Program-made: the position numbers and the translations under genes | Notes under the pieces: model-generated | Databases searched by the model: none | What the model saw: only the letters and a program-made list of their open reading frames with translations | What the model was told of the DNA's origin: nothing | DNA from: Yeosuana marina | GTDB lineage: Bacteria > Bacteroidota > Bacteroidia > Flavobacteriales > Flavobacteriaceae | Direction of reading: 5' to 3' | DNA: 64,000 nucleotides | Assembly (NCBI RefSeq): GCF_011762485.1 | Contig: NZ_JAAKGI010000001.1 | Location: 186,001-250,000, forward strand | Shown here: in pieces, positions 46,562 through 56,100 of the stretch | Layout of the letters: each line of letters opens with the position of its first letter | Numbering within the stretch: the first letter of the stretch is position 1

Positions 46562-46866
46562 TGAAAAACACAACTTTAATACTATTACTATTTTTATTTT
46601 CAATAGGTGCTTATGCACAAAAAAGAAGTGATTTTAAAGGACCTGCATATAAAAATTATAAACCATGGCTTCATAAAACCGAACCTATTACGGTTTACAC
46701 AGTAATTAAAAAAACGAAGCTAACAGGACCCGCATATAAAAACCAAAAACCATGGCAAAATACATCAGAAAAAAAATATGTGCCTATTGTTTTTGGTTCA
46801 GAACGGTCAAAACTAAAAGGTCCCGAATATAAAAACTATAAACCATGGCGTAAAAACAATAATTAA
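46561..46866 (+). CDS. Small exported protein with three GPxYKNxKPW repeats
   Basis: I do not recognise this 101-residue protein. It has a signal peptide (MKNTTLILLLFLFSIGAYAQ). The mature part of ~81 residues carries three copies of a 12-residue motif: FKGPAYKNYKPW (25-36), LTGPAYKNQKPW (54-65) and LKGPEYKNYKPW (85-96), 29 and 31 residues apart. It is strongly basic, with no Cys and little predicted structure. It lies between a two-component system and a membrane four-helix protein gene, with a terminator behind it. Binding to an anionic envelope component is one guess; no function can be assigned. Confidence 0.75.
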   Translation: MKNTTLILLLFLFSIGAYAQKRSDFKGPAYKNYKPWLHKTEPITVYTVIKKTKLTGPAYKNQKPWQNTSEKKYVPIVFGSERSKLKGPEYKNYKPWRKNNN

Positions 46867-46892
46867 TTACCATTAAAGTGAAGTGTAAAAGG

Positions 46893-46932
46893 AAAAAGGC
46901 TGCTAGCCACTTATTGGCTAACAGCTTTTTTT
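46893..46932 (+). terminator. Terminator after the repeat protein gene
   Basis: The stem formed by 46893-46908 and 46916-46931 (AAAAAGGCTG-C-TAGCC / GGCTA-A-CAGCTTTTTT) has one mismatch, a 7-nt loop and a T tail. Confidence 0.85.
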
Positions 46933-46955
46933 ATTATTAATTAGATTAAAAAGTT

Positions 46956-47546
46956 ATGAAGCTTTACAATAAAATTAAGTGGGTTTTAGGAATTTTGATG
47001 GTATTTATTTTAATATTAGCCACAAACTTAATCGATAGGAATAATTTTATTAGAGTTAAGGATTCCGTTGTTACGATTTATGAAGATAGACTTATAGCGA
47101 GCGATTTAGTATTTAAAATATTTAAATCAGTAAATAAAAAGGAAGTTGCTCTGAAACTATTAGACACAAGCTTTTTTCACCAAAAGAATCAAGCGGTTAA
47201 CGACGATATCCATAATCTTATTTCAAGGTTTGAGTTAACAAAGCTTACGCCTGAAGAACAAACTATTTTTAAAAATTTAAAAAGTAATTTTGAAACGCTT
47301 AAAAGTGTTGAAAGAAATTTTATAGCATCAAATTTTACAGAGAAAAGTAATCAAGAAAATATTATTATAAATATTAATAAAAACCTTGATGATTTATCTA
47401 CAATACAATTAAACGAGGGCAACAAACAGATGTCAATTGGTAAACGAGCTGTGAGTTCAGTTGAATTATTTACACAAATTGAAATCTGTTTATTAATTAT
47501 TTTGGCAATTATTATTCAAATAATTGTGATGTATAAGCCTAAGTAA
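46956..47546 (+). CDS. Membrane protein with four-helix-bundle sensory-like domain
   Basis: This 196-residue protein has a transmembrane helix at ~9-25, ~145 helical periplasmic residues and a second transmembrane helix at ~172-192 with a 4-residue tail. The layout (4HB_MCP-like: IYEDRLIASDLVFKIFKSVN) is that of the sensor part of chemoreceptors without any signalling module. It may modulate a partner in trans. The function is unknown. It converges with the SPFH gene, 5 nt apart. Confidence 0.65.
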   Translation: MKLYNKIKWVLGILMVFILILATNLIDRNNFIRVKDSVVTIYEDRLIASDLVFKIFKSVNKKEVALKLLDTSFFHQKNQAVNDDIHNLISRFELTKLTPEEQTIFKNLKSNFETLKSVERNFIASNFTEKSNQENIIININKNLDDLSTIQLNEGNKQMSIGKRAVSSVELFTQIEICLLIILAIIIQIIVMYKPK

Positions 47547-47551
47547 ATGGA

Positions 47552-48472
47552 TTATTTCTCTTTCTTTTTAGCATTTTTCATAGCCTCACCAATTTGATTG
47601 CTAGCTGTAAAACTAGCGACCATATCATTAAGCATATTACTTCCTGCTTGTGGTGAGTTAGGCAGTAAAATTAAGTTACTATTGGTTTCACTACCAATTG
47701 CTTGTAAGGTATCGTAATGTTGAGTAACCACAATTAATGCCGATGCTTCTTGTGAGTTAATACCAACTCTGTTTAACACATCGACAGATTCTTCTAATCC
47801 ACGTGCAATTTCTCGACGTTGGTCTGCAATACCTTGACCTTGTAAACGTTTACTTTCTGCTTCCGCTTTGGCTTTTTCAACAATTAAAATACGGGCTGCA
47901 TCGCCTTCGTATTGAGCAGCTGTTTTTTCTCTATCGGCTGCATTAATTCTGTTCATGGCTAATTTTACCTGCGCGTCTGGGTCAATATCGGTAACTAGGG
48001 TTCTAATAATATCATACCCATATTCCATCATAGCATCGTTGAGCTCTGTTTTTACAGCGATGGCGATATCGTCTTTTTTAACAAATACATCATCTAGTTT
48101 CATTTTAGGAACTTCGGCTCTAACAACATCGAATACATAACTAGTAATTTGTTCATGAGGATAGTCTAGCTTATAAAAAGCATCATACACTTTGTCTGGA
48201 AGCACTTTATATTGTACAGAAACTTTAAGTTTTACAAACACATCGTCTAATGTTTTTGTTTCTACAATAACATCCAATTGTTGAATTTTTAAACTTAATC
48301 GTCCAGCAACTTTATCAATTAAAGGAATTTTTAATTGAAGGCCAGATTTACGAATACTTAAAAACTTTCCAAAACGCTCAATAATGGCTGCAGTTTGTTG
48401 TTTTACTGTAAAGAAGGAAGAGACCAATATTATTAGTCCAAAGAAAACAATAGGTATTAAATAGAAGTTCAT
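47552..48472 (-). CDS. SPFH/Band 7 membrane protein
   Basis: This is a stomatin/HIR-like protein of 306 residues with one N-terminal membrane segment (YLIPIVFFGLIILVSSFF). An SPFH domain follows (VKQQTAAIIERFGKFLSIRKSGL ... VRAEVPKMKLDDVF), then an Ala/Glu/Lys-rich coiled coil (REKTAAQYEGDAARILIVEKAKAEAESKRLQGQG expressed as ~34 residues from 183) and a Lys-rich tail. Such proteins form oligomeric membrane cages and microdomains. No NfeD partner is adjacent. Confidence 0.9.
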   Translation of the reverse strand: MNFYLIPIVFFGLIILVSSFFTVKQQTAAIIERFGKFLSIRKSGLQLKIPLIDKVAGRLSLKIQQLDVIVETKTLDDVFVKLKVSVQYKVLPDKVYDAFYKLDYPHEQITSYVFDVVRAEVPKMKLDDVFVKKDDIAIAVKTELNDAMMEYGYDIIRTLVTDIDPDAQVKLAMNRINAADREKTAAQYEGDAARILIVEKAKAEAESKRLQGQGIADQRREIARGLEESVDVLNRVGINSQEASALIVVTQHYDTLQAIGSETNSNLILLPNSPQAGSNMLNDMVASFTASNQIGEAMKNAKKKEK

Positions 48473-48642
48473 AACGGTAATTTTAAATGGTTAAAATATA
48501 AGACACTAATTTAAGTTTTATTTGTTACAAACACGTTGTTATAACAAACAAAGAACTTAAATTATTAGTAGCTAATACCAAGTGTTTTGTTACAAAAATT
48601 TTCCTGAATGTGAAACCGATTTATATTGGTTTAGAAGCTATG

Positions 48643-50163
48643 TTATAGTTTTTCTTTCTTTTGAAAAAATAGTTTTGAAACATTGAGCGCTCTTAGTTCA
48701 TTTTTTTTCTTAAAGGAATGTCCTTCCATTCTAATGAGTATATCTTTAAGAATTTTTATCGCATCATTTATGTATGGTCCTTTATTAAGCATGACGCATT
48801 CTGCTTGAGCTCCTAAAGCTGCATCACTTATTTCGGCTCTTGTGGGCATGCCTGTTTTAGCAAGATTTTCAAGTACTTGAGTGGCCCAGATAATAGGAAC
48901 ATGAGCCGCTTCACAAAGCCATAAAATTTGATTTTGAACTTCCGAAATGCGCTCAAACCCAATTTCTACAGCTAAATCACCTCTGGCTATCATGACTCCA
49001 ATTTTATTGCGTTTCATGCCTTCAATTAAAATCTCTGGAAGATTTTCAAAGGCTTCTTTATTTTCAATTTTAAAAACAACACCTATATTTTCTGCCTTAT
49101 TTTTTTCTAGTTCAGCGTATAGTTTTTTAACATCGTTACCTGTTCTTACAAACGAATATCCTACGATATCTGCATGTTTGCAAATAAACGGGAGGTATTC
49201 AATATCTTTTTCTGTTAAAGCTGGTAAATTTAAAATGGTGTTGGGGAGATTAATGCCTTTATGAGAGGATAATTTCGTTTTATAACAATCTGTGATTATT
49301 AATTCTAATTCATCTTCTTTTTTTGAAATAACTTTAGATTTTATCATTCCGTCATCAAAGAGTATGATATCGCCTATTTTTGCGTCTTCAATAATTTCAT
49401 TTAACGAAACACCAACTTCTGCTTTTTCGAGCTGCTCATTAGCTTTTCCAAATTTCGATTTTTTACCTAAGGTTTTGCGTTTAGTTAGGATAATATGCTC
49501 CCCTTTTATAATGGGTATTCGGTTTTTTAGTTTACCTTTTTTACTAGTAATTTCGATGGTGGATGTTCGAATTTTAGGACCCGATAAGTCCATATAAATT
49601 TTTATTTTTTGTTGTGTTTCGTTTTCAACTTCATAAATAAGACTTACTATTTTGCTCCATGTATCGAAGTTACCATGGCTAAGATTTATTCTAGCTATTT
49701 CCATTCCATTCAAAACCATGCCTCTAATAATCTCCTTATCTTGAGCGGCTTCATTTGGAATAGTAACCATTATTTCGGTAAAATGCTTTTTTCGTGCTTT
49801 ATTAAATAAATCATTGGCATGTTTTTTTAATAACTTCTTGCTCTTTTTATAACCAACTATTTCAATGTCTGAAATGGTATCAAAGGGTCTGTTTTGTATA
49901 AGTCTTAAATTCTTTACGACGTTATAAAGATTGCTGAAAACATAACCTTCTGCTGTTCTTAGAGAAGAAATTCCGAGATCGGATAGTGTATCGTGATATT
50001 TCCGTAGGTCGAAACCTCGAAGTATTAGATACCGATACAAGTTTTTTGCGCTTATTCGGTAATCTTTATGTACATCAGTAACCTCTCCATTTATGGTCTT
50101 TTCATTATCGACCATATATTGTAGAATCTTGGAAAGACCGTTATCTATTTCCTGTATTTTCAT
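48643..50163 (-). CDS. Divergent pyruvate-kinase-like protein with N-terminal extension and no C-domain
   Basis: This 506-residue protein has ~125 N-terminal residues of unknown type, followed by a pyruvate kinase barrel. Recognisable motifs are GMEIARINLSHG (153-164), MDLSGPKIRTS (191-201) in place of the usual TKGPEIR, KGINLPN (302-308), FKIENKEAF with catalytic-region Lys and Glu (365-367), ARGDLAVEIG (393-402) and PTRAEISDAALGAQAECVMLNKG (440-462). The metal ligand positions E and D are retained. The regulatory C-terminal domain is absent; the chain ends soon after the barrel. It may be a kinase with another role or an unregulated paralogue. The canonical pyk is not in this window. Confidence 0.8.
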   Translation of the reverse strand: MKIQEIDNGLSKILQYMVDNEKTINGEVTDVHKDYRISAKNLYRYLILRGFDLRKYHDTLSDLGISSLRTAEGYVFSNLYNVVKNLRLIQNRPFDTISDIEIVGYKKSKKLLKKHANDLFNKARKKHFTEIMVTIPNEAAQDKEIIRGMVLNGMEIARINLSHGNFDTWSKIVSLIYEVENETQQKIKIYMDLSGPKIRTSTIEITSKKGKLKNRIPIIKGEHIILTKRKTLGKKSKFGKANEQLEKAEVGVSLNEIIEDAKIGDIILFDDGMIKSKVISKKEDELELIITDCYKTKLSSHKGINLPNTILNLPALTEKDIEYLPFICKHADIVGYSFVRTGNDVKKLYAELEKNKAENIGVVFKIENKEAFENLPEILIEGMKRNKIGVMIARGDLAVEIGFERISEVQNQILWLCEAAHVPIIWATQVLENLAKTGMPTRAEISDAALGAQAECVMLNKGPYINDAIKILKDILIRMEGHSFKKKNELRALNVSKLFFQKKEKL

Positions 50164-50176
50164 CTTAAAATTACCT

Positions 50177-50184
50177 CAAATTTA
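50177..50184 (-). promoter_or_regulatory. -7 promoter box TAAATTTG for the pyruvate-kinase-like gene
   Basis: It matches TAnnTTTG on the minus strand, 13 nt upstream of the ATG. Confidence 0.4.
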
Positions 50185-50308
50185 ATGATTTGAAGTTGTA
50201 TTAATGCATCATATCTGAAGCCAAACGAAGTTATCTTTTTTTATTGATACAGACAAAGAGTTTTAAGATAAGCTTTTAAACACCAAGATTTATAATGTTT
50301 AGTGGCTG

Positions 50309-51838
50309 TTAGATATTATTTTGTGCCTTTTCAATACGCTTAATCGTTTCAGTTTTTCCAATCATAAATATAATATCAAATACATCAGGACCTTGCAAGG
50401 CACCAACCAGCGATAGACGAAGTGGCATCATTACTTTTCCGAAGCCAATGTCGTTACTGGTAATCCAGCCTTTAATGTCTGTTTGTAGATTCTCTACTGT
50501 AAAGTCGGAAACTGATTCTATAACGCTAATAAGCGATTTCATTAGTTCTGGTGTATCCTCTTTAAACGCTTTTTTAGAAGCTTTTTCGTCATACGTTGTT
50601 GGTGTAACAAAAAAGTAATGACTTAACTCCCAAAAATCATTAACAAATGTTGCTCGTTCTTTTATTAAACCAATAACTAGGGCAATATATTCGGGATCAA
50701 TTGTACTTAATTCGCTTCTTTGAGATTTAAAAATTTCAGCTAATTCAACATTATGTTGCTCCTGCATATAATGATGATTAAACCACTTAATTTTATCTGG
50801 GTCAAAGCGCGCGCCTGATTTATTTACTTTACTTAAATCAAATGCTTTAATAAGCTCTTCTAGCGTGAAAATTTCTTGTTCGGTTCCTGGATTCCATCCT
50901 AGAAATGCTAGGAAATTAATCATAGCTTCAGGAAAATAACCATCTTCTTTATAACCTCTGGATAGTTCATTAGTTTTTGGATCGGTCCACTCTAAAGGAA
51001 ACACAGGAAAACCTAATTTATCACCATCGCGCTTGCTTAGTTTTCCTTTTCCGGTTGGTTTTAATATTAATGGCAAGTGTGCAAATTCTGGAGTTCTCCA
51101 TTTAAAAGCTTGATATAAGGCTATGTGGAGGGGAAGTGAAGGTAACCATTCTTCACCACGAATAACATGCGTGATTTCCATTAAATGGTCATCCACAATA
51201 TTGGCTAGGTGGTAGGTGGGCATGCCGTCACTTTTAAACAAGACTTTATCATCAAGAACTTCTTTTTGAAATGAAACGTGACCTCGAACAATATCTGTTG
51301 TTGAAATAGTTCCATGCGTCCCCTCGTTTTTTAAATCCAACATCTTAAATCGAATCACATACTCATCGCCATTGGCAAGGCGTTTTTCAACCTCTTCTTT
51401 TGAAAGTGATATAGAGTTATTTAATTGTTGTCTGTTGTGCCAATTATAAATAAACGTTTCTCCTTTAGCTTCACTTTCTTTTCTTTGAACATCTAATTCT
51501 TCAGCCGTATCAAAGGCATAGTAAGCATGACCAGATACAATTAAATCATCAGCATATTGTTTGTATAAATGTTTACGTTCGCTTTGTCTGTAAGGGCCAA
51601 ATGTTTCGTTTTTACCAGGACCTTCATCAAAAGGGATGTTGCACCAGTTTAAGGCATCAACAATATATTGTTCTGCACCTTCAACATATCTGTTTTGGTC
51701 GGTATCTTCAATTCTTAAGATAAACGTACCATTATGTTTTTTCGCAAATAAATAGTTGAATAGAGCCGTACGAACACCACCTATGTGTAAGGGTCCTGTT
51801 GGGCTGGGTGCAAAACGCACACGAACATTGTTACTCAT
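50309..51838 (-). CDS. gltX: Glutamyl-tRNA synthetase
   Basis: It charges tRNA-Glu. It has 509 residues, the normal size. Motifs are FAPSPTGPLHIGGVRTALFNYL (HIGG at 18-21), RIEDTDQNR (42-50) and KLSKR at 266-270, followed by a helical anticodon-binding domain. The ATG is at 51838, with a TATCTTTG box 16 nt upstream. Confidence 0.97.
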   Translation of the reverse strand: MSNNVRVRFAPSPTGPLHIGGVRTALFNYLFAKKHNGTFILRIEDTDQNRYVEGAEQYIVDALNWCNIPFDEGPGKNETFGPYRQSERKHLYKQYADDLIVSGHAYYAFDTAEELDVQRKESEAKGETFIYNWHNRQQLNNSISLSKEEVEKRLANGDEYVIRFKMLDLKNEGTHGTISTTDIVRGHVSFQKEVLDDKVLFKSDGMPTYHLANIVDDHLMEITHVIRGEEWLPSLPLHIALYQAFKWRTPEFAHLPLILKPTGKGKLSKRDGDKLGFPVFPLEWTDPKTNELSRGYKEDGYFPEAMINFLAFLGWNPGTEQEIFTLEELIKAFDLSKVNKSGARFDPDKIKWFNHHYMQEQHNVELAEIFKSQRSELSTIDPEYIALVIGLIKERATFVNDFWELSHYFFVTPTTYDEKASKKAFKEDTPELMKSLISVIESVSDFTVENLQTDIKGWITSNDIGFGKVMMPLRLSLVGALQGPDVFDIIFMIGKTETIKRIEKAQNNI

Positions 51839-51854
51839 GCTTATAATTTTGGTG

Positions 51855-51862
51855 CAAAGATA
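51855..51862 (-). promoter_or_regulatory. -7 promoter box TATCTTTG for gltX
   Basis: An exact TAnnTTTG match on the minus strand, 16 nt before the gltX ATG. No -33 TTG was found at standard spacing. Confidence 0.5.
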
Positions 51863-51951
51863 GATTGATAAGATAAAAGATAAAAGCTAAAAGACGAAAG
51901 AAAGAGGATTGACAAGATAAATATGAGCGAGACACAGCGACAATCTTGTTT

Positions 51952-52995
51952 CTAATCAACAATCATTTCACGTGGAACACGTTTATTCATAACTCTAAAC
52001 CAAATAGGAGGCACCATTGCTAACACCATAGACGTTGGATAGCCATAAGGCATTTGCGGACTCTCGTCATGACAATCTAAGATTTGATATTTTTTAGATG
52101 TTTTGTAATGATGGTCGCTATGTCTTGTTAATTCGTAAAGAACTATTCTTCCAATCACATGGTTTGAATTCCATGAATGAATTTCCTTGACGCGCTCGTA
52201 CCGACCAGATTCTGTTTTTAAACGCAGTAAGCCGTAATGCTCAATATAATTTACAGTCTCTAATAATATAAAACCAGTTATAGCCGATAATAAAGCAAAT
52301 AGAAAACCTGAGTAACCAAATACGAGATAGACAATGAGTAGATACATAGTTTGTAAACACACATACCATAACATATCATTCTTCAATGATAAGAATGATA
52401 GCTTATTGTTTTTTAAAAGTTTTTTTTGAATGCTCCAAGCGCTTAAATATTGCCTAAAAATTGAAGTAATCCAAAACGAATATACGGTTTGATTATAACG
52501 TGCGGTTGCTGGATCTTCTTTTGTTGCTGCATGCAAATGATGGCCATAATTATGTTCAATGTAAAAATGCATATACAATGATGGTAATAATAAAAGTTTT
52601 CCTAAAAAGCGTTCGTTGGTAGTCTGTCTATGACCAAGTTCATGTGCTACATTAATGCCATTAACACCCAGAACGATTCCAACAGAAATAATCAATCCAA
52701 CAAACTCATAGGTTTCTAATGGAGTCTGTTTTATTATCATTAGGGCATAGATTAGGAGTCCGTAAACAATGGGTAAATTAAGATATAGTAACCAATCAAA
52801 AAGTCTATTTTTTAGTCTGTTTTTTGATTCTACGTCTGTAACATTTGAATTATCAATAGGGAAAATTAGTTCTAAAACAGGAATGATAACAAAGGCATAA
52901 ACAGGCGTTAAAAATGAAAATACTCCTTTATAATAAAGACCTGTAAACGCAACTAACGGAATTGTTAAGGCGGCTAGATATTTTAAATCTTTCAT
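51952..52995 (-). CDS. alkB: Alkane 1-monooxygenase-like non-haem di-iron membrane hydroxylase (AlkB)
   Basis: This is an inner-membrane fatty acid desaturase/hydroxylase-superfamily enzyme of 347 residues with about six hydrophobic segments. The histidine boxes of AlkB are all present: HELGH (118-122), EHNYGHH (147-153) with the following HLHAATKEDPATA, NYIEHYG (249-255) and LTRHSDHH (289-296). It would hydroxylate the terminal carbon of alkanes or similar chains, with electrons from rubredoxin. No rubredoxin or rubredoxin reductase is adjacent. It ends close behind gltX, on the same strand. The real substrate cannot be told. A degenerate parS-like site lies in its last codons. Confidence 0.88.
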   Translation of the reverse strand: MKDLKYLAALTIPLVAFTGLYYKGVFSFLTPVYAFVIIPVLELIFPIDNSNVTDVESKNRLKNRLFDWLLYLNLPIVYGLLIYALMIIKQTPLETYEFVGLIISVGIVLGVNGINVAHELGHRQTTNERFLGKLLLLPSLYMHFYIEHNYGHHLHAATKEDPATARYNQTVYSFWITSIFRQYLSAWSIQKKLLKNNKLSFLSLKNDMLWYVCLQTMYLLIVYLVFGYSGFLFALLSAITGFILLETVNYIEHYGLLRLKTESGRYERVKEIHSWNSNHVIGRIVLYELTRHSDHHYKTSKKYQILDCHDESPQMPYGYPTSMVLAMVPPIWFRVMNKRVPREMIVD

Positions 52996-53138
52996 TTAAT
53001 AATGTCGCTAGTTAAAGTTGTAATGCGTTTAAAATGCTAATTATATCAAATTTAGTCAATTATAGCTTAAAATAAAATTGTAATTTCGTATGTTATAGCT
53101 AAGGTATTCTAATATTAATTACAGAGTTTAAAATATAC

Positions 53139-56100
53139 GTGGAAGCATTTAAAAATATACAGACAAAACTTGAGGGTTTTATTAGGAAGTATTATACTAA
53201 TGAACTTATTAAAGGCGCTATTTTATTTTTTGCTATTGGCCTGTTATATTTTTTGTTTACGCTTTTTATTGAATCGATTTTATGGCTAGGTTCTACTTCG
53301 AGAACTATCTTATTTTGGATTTTTATTGCTGTAGAAGTTGCGTTGATTATTAAATTTATAGCTATTCCTATTGCTAAACTATTAAAGTTGCAAGAAGGCA
53401 TCAATTACGAAGATGCCTCCAAACTCATTGGCAAACATTTTCCGCAAGTAAATGATAAACTTTTAAATGTTTTACAACTACAAAAAGATACTGAAAAAAC
53501 GGAATTATTACTGGCAAGTATTAACCAGAAATCTTTAGAACTTACTCCAATTCCATTTAGGTTGGCTATAAATTTCAAAACCAACCTAAAATATTTAAAA
53601 TACGCATCTATTCCATTGATTATCATATTATTAACTTTTATAACTGGACATTTTAATTTGTTTAGTGATAGTTTTGATAGAGTAGTGCATTATAAAACGG
53701 CATATGAAGCTCCTGCACCTTTTCAATTTTATGTTTTAAACGATGATTTAAACACCATAGAAAACACGGATTTTAAATTGTATGTTTCAGTATCAGGTTC
53801 CGTTATACCTGAGAGTGTAAAAATTCATTATAACAATCAATCGTATTTCTTACAGCAAAAAAATGTGGGAGAGTTTGAATATGTATTTTCTAAAGCAAAT
53901 AATAATATTACGTTCCAATTATCTGCTAACGATGTTACATCTAAACCATATGAATTAACCGTTATTCAAGCGCCTTCTTTAGTAAGCTTTGATATGTTTT
54001 TAAACTATCCAAGTTATATTAATAAAAAGCCCGATGTTTTAAAAAGCACCGGTAATGCTAGTATACCTGAAGGAACCAAAGTAACTTGGCAACTGCATAC
54101 TAAATCTACAGATAATGTTCAGTTATTTTCAAAGGACACACTTCAATTTACCAAAAATCGTAATAATGAATTCGAATTAACTAAACAGGTTTATAATGAT
54201 TTATATTATAGTTTAAGTACTAGTAATGCTCATCTTAAGAATTACGAAAATTTAGCTTTTAATATCAATGTGATTAAAGACGAGTATCCAGAACTCAACT
54301 TAAAAAAGGAAAAAGATACATTAGATTTACAATCACTTTATTTTTATGGTCAAGTTAGCGATGATTATGGGTTGAGCAAACTGCAATTGGTGTACTATCC
54401 TTCGGATGATATAGATCAAAAGCAATATAAACAAATTCCTATTTCTAAGTCTAACATTACCGAATTTATCACCGCATTTCCAAACGATTTAGATATTCAA
54501 GAAGGCATAAGTTATAGTTTCTATTTTCAAGTGTTTGACAATGATAAGTTACATAGTTTTAAAAGCACTAAAAGCCCCGTTTATCTTTTTAGAAGGAGAA
54601 CCAAAGAAGAAGAACAACAAAGAATGTTGAAAGAGCAAGGTGAGACTATCAAGGATTTGAATAAATCATTAAAAAAGTTTGATGAACAAGAAAAGCAATT
54701 AGAAGAATTATCAAAAACTCAAAAAGAAAAAAAGACCCTTAATTTTAATGATAGAAAGAAATTAGAATCTTTTTTTAATCGTCAGAAGCAGCAAGATGAT
54801 TTAATGAAAAATTTTAATAAACAGCTAAAAGATAATCTGGAAAAATTTCAAAAGGATAATCCTAAAGAAGATCAATATAAAAAAGACTTAGAAAAGAGAC
54901 TGCAAGAAAATGAAGATCAATTAAAAGAAGATGAACAGTTGCTAAAGGAATTACAAAAGCTTCAACAGAAAATTAATAGAGAAGAATTTACTCAGAAACT
55001 TGACGAATTAGCTAAGCAAAACAAAAATAAAAAAAGAAGTTTAGAGCAATTACTAGAATTAACAAAACGGTTTTATGTTGGTAAAAAGTTGGAAAAACTT
55101 CAGGAAAAATTATCAAAGCTTGGTATTGATCAAGAAAAATTGTCCAACAAACCTAAAGAGGAAAATACGGTGGATAAACAAGATTCTTTAAACAAACAAT
55201 TTAAAGATTTTGAAAAACAATTAGACAGTCTTGAAAAAGATAATAAACAACTTAGAAAACCGGTTGAAATTCCTCGTGATAAGTCCGAAGAAATGTCCAT
55301 CGAAGAAGAACAAAATAAGGCATCTAATGAATTAGAAAAAGAGGAAAATAAAAGTGCTCAATCAGATAGTAGTCCAAAATCTCAAGAATCTACAAACGAT
55401 ACTAAGGCTAAACAAAGTCAAAAACGGGCTGCCCAAAAAATGATGAATATGAGTAGCAAAATGCAAAAAGCAATGCAGATGAGTAGTGGCGAACAATTGC
55501 AAGAAGATGCTGACATGTTGAGGCAAATTTTAGATAATATACTTATTTTTTCTTTTGAGCAGGAAGCGCTTATGAATACCTTTAAATCTATTGAAGTCAA
55601 CAATAATGAATTTGCTACGTATTTAAAAAAGCAGAATAGCCTCAAAGAAAATTTTAAACATATAGATGACAGTTTGTTTGCGTTATCATTAAGAGAACCA
55701 AAGTTGTCTGAAACCGTCAATAAGGAAATAACAGAAGTTTATTTTAATATTGATAAATCGTTATCACAGTTGGCAGAAAATCAGATTTCGCAAGGAGTTT
55801 CAAATCAACAATTCACTATAACTGCAACTAATAATCTATCTAATTTTCTAAGTGATATTTTGGATAACATGAATGCCCAATTGAATCCATCACCGGGACA
55901 AGGACAAGGAGGTATTGAAATGCAATTGCCAGACATAATTATGGGTCAAAAAGAATTAAATAAGATGATGAAAGAGGGTATGAAAAAGAGTGGGGATGAA
56001 GGACAACCGGACGCTGATAAAAAGTCAGGAAATAAAGGTTCACAAGGAGGCGATGGAAATGATGAAAATAATAACGAATTGTTATATCAAATTTATCAAA

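Noticed and set aside
47800..47818. ATCCACGTGCAAT within the SPFH gene as a parS site
   Set aside because: Four or more mismatches outside the CACGTG core.
54600..55300. Low-complexity, A-rich stretch in the DUF4175 gene as a possible insertion or repeat
   Set aside because: It encodes a continuous Lys/Glu/Gln coiled coil in frame, typical of this family.
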